Part shown: positions 1 to 10,911 of the stretch, in pieces
Layout of the letters: the number at the start of each line of letters is the position of its first letter
How positions within the stretch are numbered: the stretch's first letter is position 1
From: Chaunax sp. Z400
Lineage: Eukaryota > Chordata > Actinopteri > Lophiiformes > Chaunacidae
NCBI GenBank assembly: GCA_037577475.1
Contig: CM075194.1
Span: forward strand, 7,429,992 to 7,493,991
Length of the DNA: 64,000 nucleotides
Direction of reading: 5' to 3'
Made by a program: the position numbers and the translations under genes
Notes under the pieces: model-generated
What the model was told of the DNA's origin: nothing
The model's input: only the letters and a program-made list of their open reading frames with translations
Databases searched by the model: none

Positions 1-285
1 ATTTGTGGTTTTCTTGGTGGAAGTTTCCATGTTTGTCTTGTCACATTTGTGAAAGCTGGGTTCCCTCTCTCTCTCTCTCTCTCCAAGTTTTCTCTTATAA
101 ACTTCTGAAGCCAGGTTGTGGGCAGTCTTTATGCTTGCTTTGGTGACGGCTAATCAAAGTACCAACAGTTGAGCATAAAGTCACTCCTTCATCTCCCTTC
201 CATCTTCAATTTCTTTGTTTTTCCCAACTTCCTTCTTTTATTCCTTTCCTTCCCTCTATCCTTGTATCACTTCCTGTATCCCCAG

Positions 286-3200
286 TTTGACCCTGGGAGA
301 AGTGACCATCGATAAGAGTGACCCCTCTACAGTGGAGGCTTTAGCTGGCCAGACAGTTGTGCTGCCCTGCAGAGTCAGTCCACCACCGTCTTCCACTGTC
401 ATTGTCGAGTGGAGAAGAGACGGCATCCCGCTGTCCACTCACAGGTTAGCAGAAACACACAGTCAGTGGCTCAATATGGTAGGTTTTTAGCAGCATTCCC
501 GGGATTTGGACCCCAATGCAGATACAGCCATGGATTTTAATATCAGTAGTCCAACTTACAGGCAAGGGGTCAAAACTGGACAACAGTTCATTACAAGCAA
601 GCAATGTCCCAAAAAAGCATGCAAACAGATTTAGTACACAGCTAATTTTTTACAGTTTACAACCGAAAAATAAAAAAGAAACACTCTGGAAACACAAGGA
701 GACGAGAGACAGAAGTACATCACAACTGGCTCAGAGGGGTAATTCAACGCAGGCGAAATACAATGGGAGGAGATGGGAGATAACGAGACACGGGTGCAAC
801 TAATCAGGGCGGAGCAGACAATCAGTGGAGGGAAGATATATAGGAAGGGGAAGACAGTGCACAACAGGTGGTAGTAAAAAAGTGTGAAGGAAGTGAGATA
901 ATATACATTTAATTTAGCTTTGTATCAGTGTTTGTGATTATTTTCTACTCTTACATTTTCTGTAGGCATCACCAGCAGCCCAATGGTTCCCTGTTAGTTG
1001 GTCCTCTCACTAAGCTGGACTCTGGTTGGTTCTTGTGTGTTTCTACACGGGGACAGGAGAGAGACCACCGCTACATTTACCTGTCTGTCACAGGTAACGC
1101 AGCAGATCTGCACAAAATTATTTCATTCGCTGAAAGAGGCCTTGCCCATTTCCCTTATTATGGTTAAATGCATTTTTGTAATATCGCCTCCAAGCCCCTC
1201 CTCAACCCAGCAGTGAGGGGTAAAATGTCCCCCCTTCAGCTCTTTGCAAGTTGATGCAAAATGCATCACTACCGGTGTGCCAGTGCAGGAAAGTCGCCAC
1301 AGATGCAAGATTTAAAAACTCCGTTATACTTGCTGTAGAATCTTTTTTGTATTTCCAAATCTTTCCAAATTTAAGCTCTTTTTGTTTATATTGGCAAAGA
1401 ATCTTTTTGTCAAGATGCATTTTTGTTAGAATTTTCTAATCAAATTCAAAGCATGTATGGATGTAAACACAATGCAAATTGTCCAGTAAACTCAGAAAAA
1501 ACTTGCATCCAGTTACCAGTCAGCTAATTGGGGCCAGATTCGGTCAAAACCTTAATTTGCGTTAACCTACTTTAACCCCAATTAGTCCTTCACATGTAAA
1601 TCCAGACAATCGGGGTTGAAGCCCTGATGTCATAGATGATCTCAGAGGTTGTGTCAGAACATGCTTGCAATGAGAAGTTAGCCTGTTATTACGTATGATA
1701 TGCTAATGCTACATTATGTGAGTGAATATTGACAGGAATGTTCACACGATTCTGTGTCTCATAGAGGGATCTTCAAAGCCGACATCTACGTCACTGCCAG
1801 GAGACGGTCCTTTCCCTCGGTAAGAACACACTCTTTTCATACACAACAACAGTTTCTTCAATAAAACACAAAGAGGGGGAATGCAGATAGACACCTAGCA
1901 GTCATTCCTATGTCTTCTCTAATGTAAGATAAATGTGTGAAGCCGCAAGCAGTCACTGACACCAGCTTTCTGTTCCTGTCATTTCTCTCAGGTTCAGTAT
2001 CGAGCGCTCAAGCTCATCCTTGCTGGAAATACGATCTGGACAAACTGCCAGACTTCCTTGTAAGATTGTCCCTCCATCAGTGCTTCAGTCTGTCCACATT
2101 CAGTGGACTAAAGATGGACAGATCCTCACTGACTCCAGGTAAGTACCATACTGCTCTACTGATGCATGTACAGTATATCTGATCTCTGAAGTGTAGAGGA
2201 ATGCTAAAGTGGATAGTTGTGATGTGCAAGGCATTGTGGAACCAGAAAAATAGGATTAAGTGAATAAATCATTCTGGTTTGGCTTCAGTTAAATGACAAA
2301 ATATTCACTGTTTGTGGCAAAGCAGGCTATAAAATGATGCACACCCATGAATATTCATGCCTTTTCCCTTGGTTACAAAAGTACAATTTGACTAATTATT
2401 CAATCTGTAGACACTTGACTGTAACTAATTTAAATGGTGTTTTTTTTAAACTGAAAGTGAAATACATTCAGTATCACTGGCATAGACGGTAAAAATAAAA
2501 ATGCAACATTTACAGCATGTGATCTGTTGTAAAAGATTGGCCTGGACTGGTGTTAGATTCCTGGCCTGACTTATTATCCTAGTATTCCCAGTGGCAATAG
2601 TACAAAAAAGCTCAGTATTTACCATCTATAGAGGTAAAATGCATCATTGATACAGTAATATTAATCCAAATGCACATTATTAAGTAGTAAAATACAAAAA
2701 GGGACAATTTTACTACTACCTTAATGCCTTATCTTCCTTGCATACGGCTTTTGAATGCAGGACTTGTAGTGAACTACATTCACAGTGTGTCGCTCTATAG
2801 TTAAGTAAAGGTATACTGAACTCTGCTGTGTTGCAGGTATACCCAACATTCAGATGGCACGCTGATCATCGCCTCTCTGAGGTCTGAGGACTCTGGTGTT
2901 TACACGTGTACAGCCTCCACCCAGCAGCAGCTGGAGCAGAAACAGCTACAGCTCAGAGTCCAGAGTGAGCTTCAATTCCCTACACTTTTATTGTTGTTCA
3001 TGTAATCACCAGCAGAGGTCAGTATATCTAAACATCTTAAAAGTAGTTTGAGCTTCTCCTCTTCTGGTGGATAAACTGTGAGTGTGAACATCTTGAGGGT
3101 TTAGGTATTTTCAGGTTGAAAAAAAATTCACCATCTATTTCTGGTTTTGTTGTCCAGCGGACCTGAGGATCACCACAGCTCCCAATAACGTCCAGGTGTC

Positions 3201-4664
3201 TGAAGGCAGCACCGCTCTGCTCCCCTGTGTGGTGTCAGGAGACAACGTCAATATAGGCTGGTCCAGGTAGTAATTTACTGTATCAAGCTCAGACATTTAC
3301 CCAGTTTGCCCTGGTGATGAATTAGGAAGCCCAGAATAATCAACAGAGAGGAACCACAAACAGTTTGGTTTCAAACTAAGATAACAATTGTAAAAGTGAA
3401 TCAAATGAAATTATATTTCCTCACATTAATTTTTTTATTTGAAACATATTTGGGTGAATTTTCTGCTAATATAAAAAAAAAAGTGATTTTTTTTTTTTTA
3501 GTTTGGTTTTTTAGTTTCATTATTATAACAATGCTCATAACTCATTATTCCAGTTAGAAATTACAGGTTACTCGAAGAAAATGCTTTTTAAGAACATTCC
3601 ATGATACAAACACTAATTTCACACACAGAAATACGACTTTTAAAAAGTAGTCTCTTCTCCAGTTGAGGTTAACGAGAACTGATTTTTACAAATGCACTCA
3701 TAAATGTTCATCATAGCTAAGAACTCACAGCATCTATCTACTAACAGAAGTATAAATACAATTCACAAAGGACACAGGTCTCAGCTGACTCTCCTTTTAT
3801 GCCTCTTTAACATCAGAAATGGTGTACCGGTGCGTCCAGATGGTCGTAACATCCTGATGTCTTCTGATGGAAGCCTGATCCTGAATAACGTGAAGCCCTC
3901 AGATGAGGGCACGTACACCTGTAACGCTTACACCGGTATCTACTCTGTCAGTGCCACGGCTGAAGTTAGAATCACTAAAGACACGCAACAAGGTGAGAAT
4001 AACCGTTTGTAAATCATTCACAACGTAGCACTGAAAAACATACGGCCCTGTCTCCTGGAAATGAAAGCACTTCATTAAAGTACGTGGCCAGTTTCAAACA
4101 TGTTGAGAACAAATCAGTAAAATATTAATTGGCAACATACTTCATTTGTTTTCCAAACTTCTAACACAGTCTTTTCTTAACTGCAGTCCTGCTCCTCTGC
4201 ATGAAATTTTGTGGAAAATCAATTAGCAGCATTTTGCGTGATGAGGAGAAAAAACCCCACATCTAGCAATTTTAAGAAAAAGTGATAAAAGAAATCCATT
4301 CAGAACGTTTTGAGATATTCTGCTCACAAACAGACCAACAACGATGACAACATAACCTTCTTAGCAGAGGTGATTTATGCTTGACCCGGCTGATGAGGCC
4401 GACATGATATTATAACAAAAAAACAAATGTAGTTTCATTTAATATTTACTTTACAGAACTGATTTAATAGGCACCAGAAGACACTCCTTATACTCTGTTT
4501 CAGGTGCCGATGTGCCGCCTGAATGTGTGGACCAGCCTGACCTCGCCAACTGCGAGCTGATAGTTTACGCCCGACTGTGCTCGCACCAGTACTACTCCAC
4601 TTTCTGCTGCGCCAGCTGTGCCCGACATTCGCAGAGGATCAACAGCTTTGTTGGGCTGGGCTGA
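286..4664 (+). CDS. papln: Papilin-like gene, 3' part: three Ig-like domains and a C-terminal PLAC domain
   Basis: Eight exons can be read by splice sites and phase: 286-444, 966-1093, 1765-1819, 1992-2138, 2837-2964, 3158-3266, 3817-3992 and 4504-4664 (stop 4662-4664). Three Ig domains are each split over two exons at the same place, just after the W-x-(R/K) segment: cysteines LPC/FLC, LPC/YTC and LPC/YTC. The short exon 1765-1819 is a Ser/Pro/Thr linker. The last exon is a PLAC domain (NCELIVYARLC, YYSTFCCASC). Ig domains followed directly by PLAC is the papilin C-terminus; ADAMTSL proteins put thrombospondin repeats between them. Papilin is a secreted extracellular-matrix glycoprotein. The 5' exons (TSP1, Kunitz) lie outside the window. 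It converges tail-to-tail on TRB. The symbol rests on domain order only. Confidence 0.8.
495..880 (-). repeat. LTR-like interspersed repeat in a papilin intron
   Basis: Read on the minus strand, this resembles the teleost LTR-type repeat also seen at 40.1-40.7 kb: pyrimidine-rich CTGATTGTCTGCTCCGCC and CACCCGTGTCTCGTTATC stretches. It fills most of the intron between exons 286-444 and 966-1093. No coding sequence is visible. The family assignment is by resemblance only. Confidence 0.35.
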
Positions 4665-6150
4665 AGTAACGGAGCACTCAGAAACTGTGGGATGGGTAGC
4701 AGAGGACAGAGCAACCGTTTTGGAAGAGAACATTTTGAAAACCTTCCAATATTGAACTTCTGCCAAAACAGAACAATTCAAGATTGAAATGAAAAGGGGA
4801 CTGAAAGCTGTGGATGCTGTGAATCAGGAGTTTGCAGATTGTTCATGGTGTCTGTTCCTTCGCTGCTGCATGAAACACTGAATATGGAAATATTACATAG
4901 GATCCTCAAAATTAAACCTGTCACGTAAACCTAGAACGTCTGTTGAATGTGATGAAGTCCTATTTTATTTGTCGTCTTTGAAATAAGTTATTTACTCACT
5001 GGACCTACTGTACATGTTCTCTGTTTTCAAGAGAATTATCAATTAAAAGGATTTAACATGTAAATCCTTCCATCTCTGCTGTACTGCTTGTTCCTTTTAA
5101 TCTGTATTTTGACTTTTCACCGATAAAAGTTTTTTTGTTTTTTTGCTCTGCATTGTTAATTATTTGATAATAAAAATAATATTTTGTTAAAAGCTCCCTG
5201 TGGTTTGATGTTGATGTTGTCAGTTGATGTTCCAGTTTTTGCCACAGGGTGTCGCTCAACATGCCAAATGAAATATCTCATTCAGCTGCTTCACACTGAA
5301 CATCTGGGGGAACTTTTTCTTTGTCTCCAGCTGCAAAGTAGACCAGACTGTCACTTTTTCAATCAACAACCACATAACCATTTTCCTTTACAAACATGGA
5401 GGTTGAGACTGTTTCCTGTTTGTGTGACTCCAGAGAGTAGAAACATGTTTTTAATGCAAAACAAAAGTAAGTAAAAAAAGTAGACTTGTAGACTGTCCTC
5501 AGTTTGATATCCACAGGGAGCCTCACTTCTATTTAACCAAGTACTGTTCTAATTTTCCATTTACTGGTTCTTTCTATTTCTACTCATCTACATTTTAGCA
5601 GCAAATATTGTCAATATTTCCACTAAATTTATTTGATAACTTAATTTGATAAACTATAATGTAATATTTTAGAGGATAAGAGTGGAAATTATCAAGCTAA
5701 GAGTGCATTAAGTAGCTAAAATAAACCCCACTTTTCCCAGCAGTAAGATGAAACACATTAAAGCATCAATAATTATAAGCCAACACTGAAATATAGCTTA
5801 TTCTGAAAGGGTCATTTTGCATAATAAGCACTTTCACTCTTGGTATTTTAAGAATATTTTGAAGCTTTTGTAATTTTTCTTGAAAGATCTGTCTTCCATC
5901 ACTGTTGGTGTGAGGACAAGCATTTAGAAAAAAACAAGCTATATAACATATATTCAGTACAATATCTCAAAAGGTGGGTCTCATGCATGTAAATGAGGAG
6001 AATCATAAAACGGATATTTGTCTTACGTCTACAGTACTAATTGTTTTAATATGTGTGACTGCAGCTAAATGTACCACCGATACAGACGCAGCTGTTGTAT
6101 GAGATAGTTTATTGTTCAGTTGACAGTAATGGAAGTTTCTTCAGCTGTTT
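4665..6150. other. Papilin 3' UTR and intergenic spacer
   Basis: AT-rich sequence with possible poly(A) signals on the plus strand (ATTAAA near 4910, AATTAAAAG near 5041, AATAAAA near 5169). No further exon, RNA gene or inverted V segment was recognised between the papilin stop and the enhancer candidate. Confidence 0.5.
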
Positions 6151-6186
6151 GCTCAGAGTTGTTCTATATGAGGGGGGTTGGTGCAG

Positions 6187-6395
6187 AGATGCAGGTGTGA
6201 GCCGGAAGTTGTGGTGAAGAGGAAGGTTGCATCTTCGTCATTTCTCAGCACAGAGAGCCATCTGCAGACCACATCCTCTCGTCTGCTGTCGTTCTCTTCT
6301 CCTCTGCAGGGTTTCGAACCCCCTCAACAACAACAGCTCTGACCTTCTTCTGCACATAGATGAGATGGATGATTTCCTGTTGTTGTGGTGTGGTA
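6187..6395 (-). promoter_or_regulatory. Candidate TCR-beta 3' enhancer, copy 2
   Basis: About 0.7 kb downstream of the last exon of the cluster-2 constant gene lies a block clearly related to 22950-23150 downstream of the other constant gene. Shared motifs in order: E-box-like CAGGTG; ETS-RUNX composite CCGGAAGTTGTGGT (6212-6225); ATF/CREB-like TCGTCA; RUNX-ETS composite ACCACATCCTC (6268-6278), which is GAGGATGTGGT on the TRB strand; then TTTCCTG close to TGTGGTG. Adjacent ETS and RUNX sites are established core elements of the mammalian TCR-beta and TCR-alpha enhancers. The motifs and their duplication are seen; enhancer function is inferred. Confidence 0.6.
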
Positions 6396-7096
6396 CATTT
6401 GCATTCTCACATTTCCTTTACAGAAAACACTTGAACTAAACCTTCATGAAGAAAATATGTAACAAGCTTGATGCATTTGTGCAAGATGGTGGGAAATTGT
6501 CCAAAACTGAATATATCCTCTGTAGTAAAATCTTCAAAAGATTGTTAAAACAGATGTGACTGTTTTATGATAGCATTAATCAATCCAATATCACAGGAGA
6601 GACTTTAGTCAGCTCTCAGTCTGCACAGTGGGAAAACTTTGAGGCTTGCATGTTCATTTTCCCTGAGCTGTGATGTTTCCACAATTTTATGGGCGTGAAA
6701 AAAATAGTTTATTTCTCAAAAAACAGGCAGCTAAAAATACCCCATGAGATGAGAGCAGAGGAGGAGACTGCAGATGTGTAATCGGCAATATTAGTAACAA
6801 TTCAAGACTGATAGGTGTAACTCTTTCTCATTTAAATCAACCATTGTGATAATTAGATATCTGATATTAAGTTTAACCCATTCCCTTTTCTGCATTAGTT
6901 ATACACTGAATGTAAATGAAAATATAATCAAATAAACACAATCACAAACCTTATTATTATTATTATAAAGATTCATAAAATGTTACAACAAGCTCTGAGA
7001 TTTTAGCAACTATTTTTTCTTATTGAGCAAAGAATGCAAATGCACTGCAGCATGCAAAGTTACTTAAACCACCGTGATATCCCAGAATTCATTTGT

Positions 7097-8326
7097 TCAG
7101 GTCTCAGCTCTCATTTGCTTCCCAGATGAACCCTGCAACACACAGACAGGACACAATGTCATGAGCTCTTTTTATGTTGTGTTCATTCTCATATGAACCC
7201 TCGCTTTCAGCTGTCCTTTAAAAAAAAAAACATCCCTAAGTGTATCAAGTCAGATTTATGTCAGGTGCAGTAAAGTGAAAAAGATAAGGTGACGTAGAAC
7301 AAACCTTAAGCCTCCACACCAAAAACGCTACGAAGGCTCCATAGATGCAGCTCTTGGTGATGAAAACGGTGTAGGAGAGTTTGGCAGCCTGTGTGATCCT
7401 CAGATAGTTCTCTGCAGAAAGGTCAAACATTCAGATGAGAGGAAACATCTGGTGCACTTTGTGGAGACAGTTTAGATATGCAGCTACTCTTGGTTTGTAC
7501 ATACATGTGTATGCCTATAGGAGCTACTGTACGAATGTAGTGCTATTTTTAACTCCGCCATGAAGATCATGTTTTCACCGGTTTCTGTTTGTTTGTTGTT
7601 TGCATGCAAGATTAGGCAAAAACTAAAGGTGGAAGGATGGATCCAGATGAGGGGAAGGATCCAGGATTTTTTTCACTTTCTCTTTTTTTTCAACATTTTC
7701 CCTCATTGCCCAAAAACTACTGACCTGATTGCCACAAAGCTCTGTGGAGGGATGAGCACGCTAAACAGACAGATTCTACCTTGGTGGTGGAATTCGCTCT
7801 ACTGAGTGCAGATCTAGTTTAGACAGTATGATTAGGACTCATGAGTCATATATTTACCTCTTGTCACTCCTTCATCCGTAGCTAAGAAATGGATTAGACA
7901 AGGACACGTCGTTATTTACATCTTTCCAATAGCTGCAAGATCAAATCATTTCTGAGTTCTAGATCAACATACCTTCATCACCATAAATTGAATCATCATA
8001 GTAAACAGTTTGTTTCCCATCAAAGAAGCTGACATTGCACTTGAATTCACTGCTGGGTGTGTTCCAGTCTTTGGCAGAGACCCTCAACCTGCTGGTGATT
8101 TTGTAAAACTCATGACCCTCTGGCCGCAGTGCAGTGTTGTCAGTCACCACGCCGTCTGTTATAATGCGCCCATTCATCTGCCAGGATACACTGACATGGT
8201 CTGGGTAGAATCCACTGGCCACACAAACTAAGGTCTTCTTCCTTCTCTGGTCTTTTTGGTTTTGACACTCATTTGGCGAAGGTCGAAGCACTTTTACTGT
8301 TGGTGGATGTGGTTCACGACCTGTTT
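7097..8326 (-). CDS. TRBC: T-cell receptor beta constant gene, cluster 2 (four exons)
   Basis: Exons on the minus strand: C domain 8326-7973, hinge 7881-7858, transmembrane 7411-7305, cytoplasmic tail 7132-7097 (stop 7099-7097). All junctions are AG/GT; the first three introns are phase 1 so that the J-encoded G plus AA gives Glu, and the last is phase 0. The C1-set Ig domain has LVCVASGFYPDHVSVSW and a partner Cys in FKCNVSF. The hinge ATDEGVTR has no cysteine. The membrane segment has the conserved Lys (VFITKSCIYG) needed for pairing with CD3, then tail GSSGKQMRAET. The J segments with phase-1 donors just upstream identify it as beta. It is about 60% identical by eye to the cluster-1 constant gene, so the two isoforms are old. 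Confidence 0.95.
7600..7770 (+). repeat. Teleost interspersed repeat in the TRBC cluster-2 intron
   Basis: The stretch AAAAACTACTGACCTGATTG followed by GCCACAAAGCTCTGTGGAGGG resembles the common fish non-LTR-type repeat also seen at 22.4-22.6 kb. It lies between the hinge and transmembrane exons. Confidence 0.4.
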
Positions 8327-8911
8327 CTGCAAGAACACAGGACATAAATCACCAAATTACAGACTTGCGACAGCAAACCAATGTGCTAATGTAAGTGTTG
8401 GCATCTTAAAGCTAGAATTTAGACGTGAACACAAGGGTAGAAAAAAAAGGAGAGCATGTTGGATTTTTATCGCTGTGATCTTACAGAGAACCGTAAGCCT
8501 GGTTCCCACGCAACAATCAGCAGGATACATCAAGATGTGAAATAACTTTTACTGCACTGCTTTTTCCTTGATTTTTCCATCTAAGGAAGGAAAATGTACC
8601 TGCTGCTCAGCGACTGAGAAGTTGTTGGCCATCAGAAATAGTTTTTTTTGACATTTGTACAGCTTGAAATGAGTGAATTAAGTCTAGTACTGACACCACA
8701 CATGGCTTTTTTCTGCCATAGAACGAAGACATCTATCTATTTTTTAGATAGACATTTTATTTTACAGTTGTCACTGAAACACAAGCGACACAGCGCCGTT
8801 CCATATATACAAGACATTAAAACAGTAGGTTTTTACAACTCTAAACAATATGAAGGTGAAATAAGGCCACACAACGAACATAAATGAGCAAAATGTTTGG
8901 ATTCTTCTTAC

Positions 8912-8962
8912 CCAACACTGTCAGTCTGGTGCCGCTGCCAAAGTAAGCAGGGTTGTAGTTGT
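8912..8962 (-). CDS. TRBJ: TRBJ segment, cluster 2, closest to C
   Basis: Translates as NYNPAYFGSGTRLTVL with a phase-1 splice donor (G|GTAAG). The flanking RSS on the plus strand is CACACTG, a 12-nt spacer, then AGGAAAAAC (8963-8990). The heptamer departs from CACAGTG at one position, so usage may be reduced. The coding end and FGxG motif are intact. Confidence 0.85.
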
Positions 8963-9246
8963 CACACTGATACAAGGCTGCAGGAAAAACTGCTCAACCT
9001 TTCAGCCCTGAACGCTGTAAACTGTCTGCTATTTTTTTCTTTCTTTTTTTCATATAAACTAACGAGATCTATACGCACAAAACGTAGAAACAGAACACAT
9101 TCATACCAAATGATTAAACATTAAGCTTTAAGATCACTTTAAGAGCATGGGAGTAAAAACAACCCTCAACTCTAATCTGATATAGTTTGACATTAAATCC
9201 TATGGAATATTGTTTTAGTTCATGTTAGTTTTTGTTAGTGTCTTAC

Positions 9247-9298
9247 CTAAAACAGTGACTTTAGTTCCGGCTCCAAAGTAAGCTTCTGACTGTAGACT
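9247..9298 (-). CDS. TRBJ: TRBJ segment, cluster 2
   Basis: Encodes SLQSEAYFGAGTKVTVL with donor G|GTAAG. RSS: CACAGTA, 12-nt spacer, GATAAGAAC (9299-9326). It is the clear counterpart of the J at 26438 in cluster 1, which has acquired a stop codon and a longer RSS spacer. Confidence 0.9.
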
Positions 9299-9579
9299 CA
9301 CAGTATTTCACCGACATGATAAGAACTCCATGTGAGAGGAATAATTTGGGCTTAGAGACCATTTTTTTTAATTTATTGCTGCAGCATTTTTACGGGAGAA
9401 CATATACTTGTTTTCCTAAGCAGTGCAATGCACTTTTTAAGAAGAAAACATACAACATACTAGCATTACATGGGACGTATAAAGGTATATTTTAATTCCT
9501 GTTATTTTTTCTTACTGGTATACACCACAAGCCAGTTGTGAATCGTGCTCTGCGACATTTGCATTGAAGGTTTTCTTAC

Positions 9580-9629
9580 CTAAAACTGTGAGTTTAGTTC
9601 CAGCTCCAAACAAAGGCTCCTTGTAGGAA
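9580..9629 (-). CDS. TRBJ: TRBJ segment, cluster 2
   Basis: Encodes SYKEPLFGAGTKLTVL with donor G|GTAAG. RSS: CACAGAG, 12-nt spacer, AACAAAAAC (9630-9657), a strong nonamer. Counterpart of the J at 26624. Confidence 0.9.
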
Positions 9630-9919
9630 CACAGAGTCTTTCAACTGGAACAAAAACCCTTCCTAGAGCCTCTTTAAGAAAAAAATTATCCTAACTTAAT
9701 CACTTTTTCTGCTTTAAAGATTCAAACTTATAGTTTATATATATATGACACAGATCCTCCTGGAGTTATTTGTACCATTTAAGATTTTAGATTTAGATTT
9801 AGATTCTAGTAATGGGTAATACATTAGTGTTTAGGAGTCATTTGAGTGTTACAGCACCTTAAAATATCTTTAACAAAATCAACCAAATATATTTAATGAA
9901 CTTTAAAACCATTTCTTAC

Positions 9920-9967
9920 CCAAAACAGTTAACTTTGTTCCTTTGCCAAAGTATGCCACTGCAGAGT
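9920..9967 (-). CDS. TRBJ: TRBJ segment, cluster 2
   Basis: Encodes SAVAYFGKGTKLTVL with donor G|GTAAG. The heptamer is the perfect CACAGTG, followed by a 12-nt spacer and GCTAAAAAC (9968-9995). Confidence 0.9.
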
Positions 9968-10138
9968 CACAGTGGCCTTAATCAGTGCTAAAAACTGGCC
10001 AAGATGCTGCTTTTACTTTGCTTCTTATCATTTAGTTGCTTTACGTGTTTTATTTATTGAATGTTCCTTCGATCAAAAAGCAACATTTGCTGCACTTCAA
10101 TCTCGTTCGGTGAAACACAAAACGTTTTCCCTAAAACA

Positions 10139-10220
10139 TACAGTACCAGTCAATAGTTTGGACACAGTTTCCCATCCACTTGAATGGGAAACTGTGTCCA
10201 AATTTTTGACTGGTAGTGTA
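10139..10220. mobile_element. Palindromic Tc1/mariner-type MITE with TA target duplication
   Basis: A near-perfect 78-bp palindrome, 10141-10218, starts CAGTACCAGTC and ends GACTGGTAGTG, flanked by TA on each side (10139-10140, 10219-10220). At the equivalent place in cluster 1 (near 27337) the sequence reads ACATACATGTTTT with a single TA, that is, the empty site. CAGT ends and a TA duplication are typical of Tc1/mariner elements; its size excludes coding capacity. Confidence 0.8.
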
Positions 10221-10260
10221 CATGTTTTACTTCTCTTAGGAATTTTAATGGCTTACTCAC

Positions 10261-10308
10261 CAAGAACAGTCAGTCTTGTTCCCTGGCCGAAATAGGCTGG
10301 GGTATTGG
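10261..10308 (-). CDS. TRBJ: TRBJ segment, cluster 2
   Basis: Encodes NTPAYFGQGTRLTVL with donor G|GTGAGT. RSS: CACAGCG, 12-nt spacer, ATAAAAAAT (10309-10336). It is nearly identical to the J at 27378; the coding difference is NTPA versus NYPA. Confidence 0.9.
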
Positions 10309-10476
10309 CACAGCGCTTAAGCTTATCATAAAAAATCACTGAGCTCATCTGAACCCAAATACCAGTCTTAACCTGACCCAAATATATTATGGCTTTAATT
10401 CATTCATTTTCACACCAACAATTAAACTATTGTGAGTTTGTTGGGGTGAACTGAAGTTTAAAAAACTCAGACTTAC

Positions 10477-10527
10477 CCAAAACTGTGAGTTTTGTTCCCT
10501 TTCCAAAGTGAGAAAACGTCAGGAAAT
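10477..10527 (-). pseudogene. TRBJ segment without a recognisable RSS, cluster 2
   Basis: Encodes FSHFGKGTKLTVL with a good donor (G|GTAAG), but no CACAGTG-like heptamer or A-rich nonamer follows the coding end. The sequence there (about 10528-10550) also differs completely from that at the same place in the otherwise near-identical cluster-1 copy. It is probably not a RAG substrate. Confidence 0.7.
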
Positions 10528-10832
10528 AATTTGTAGTTTAGAGAGTCTAATAATCCAGAGGCTGAAGAAGGTTCAGACATGCAGGATGAGCATCATGACG
10601 TCCAATTGTTTTGCTTTTTGTCAAGGTGAGTGAAAGAAGAATCTAAATGTTCCACATATGAAATGAAAATCATTTTAAAATCTTTATTCCAGAAGATTTT
10701 CTGCATAGAAATGGACTTTTCAATGCCAAAGTGTCCTGACATCTTATTCACCTTCAGACTGCTGATTATTCTGCTCTACAGGTAGTTCCAGGTAGCATGT
10801 AGCAGTCTTAACACTGGGTGTTAATGGGAGGA

Positions 10833-10911
10833 GGTTTTTGTACAGCGACTCTATAGGATTGTATCACCGTGGCTCCCTGTCCCCACTGTGAAAAAACCTC
10901 ACACAAAAACT
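10833..10911 (-). other. TRBD: TRBD segment with both RSS, cluster 2
   Basis: On the minus strand: nonamer AGTTTTTGT (10911-10903), 12-nt spacer, heptamer CACAGTG (10890-10884), D core GGGACAGGGAGC (10883-10872), heptamer CACGGTG (10871-10865), 23-nt spacer, nonamer ACAAAAACC (10841-10833). The 5' heptamer is CACAGTG rather than the expected CACTGTG. The core differs by one base from human TRBD1, GGGACAGGGGGC. None of its three forward frames has a stop, so it can add residues in any frame. It lies about 350 bp upstream of the first J. Confidence 0.95.

Noticed and set aside
4500..4781. A minus-strand open frame over the PLAC exon
   Set aside because: Antisense shadow of the papilin-like last exon.
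4700..7090. A possible inverted V gene downstream of the last constant gene, as known in mammals
   Set aside because: No plus-strand leader, framework motifs or 23-RSS were found in this interval.
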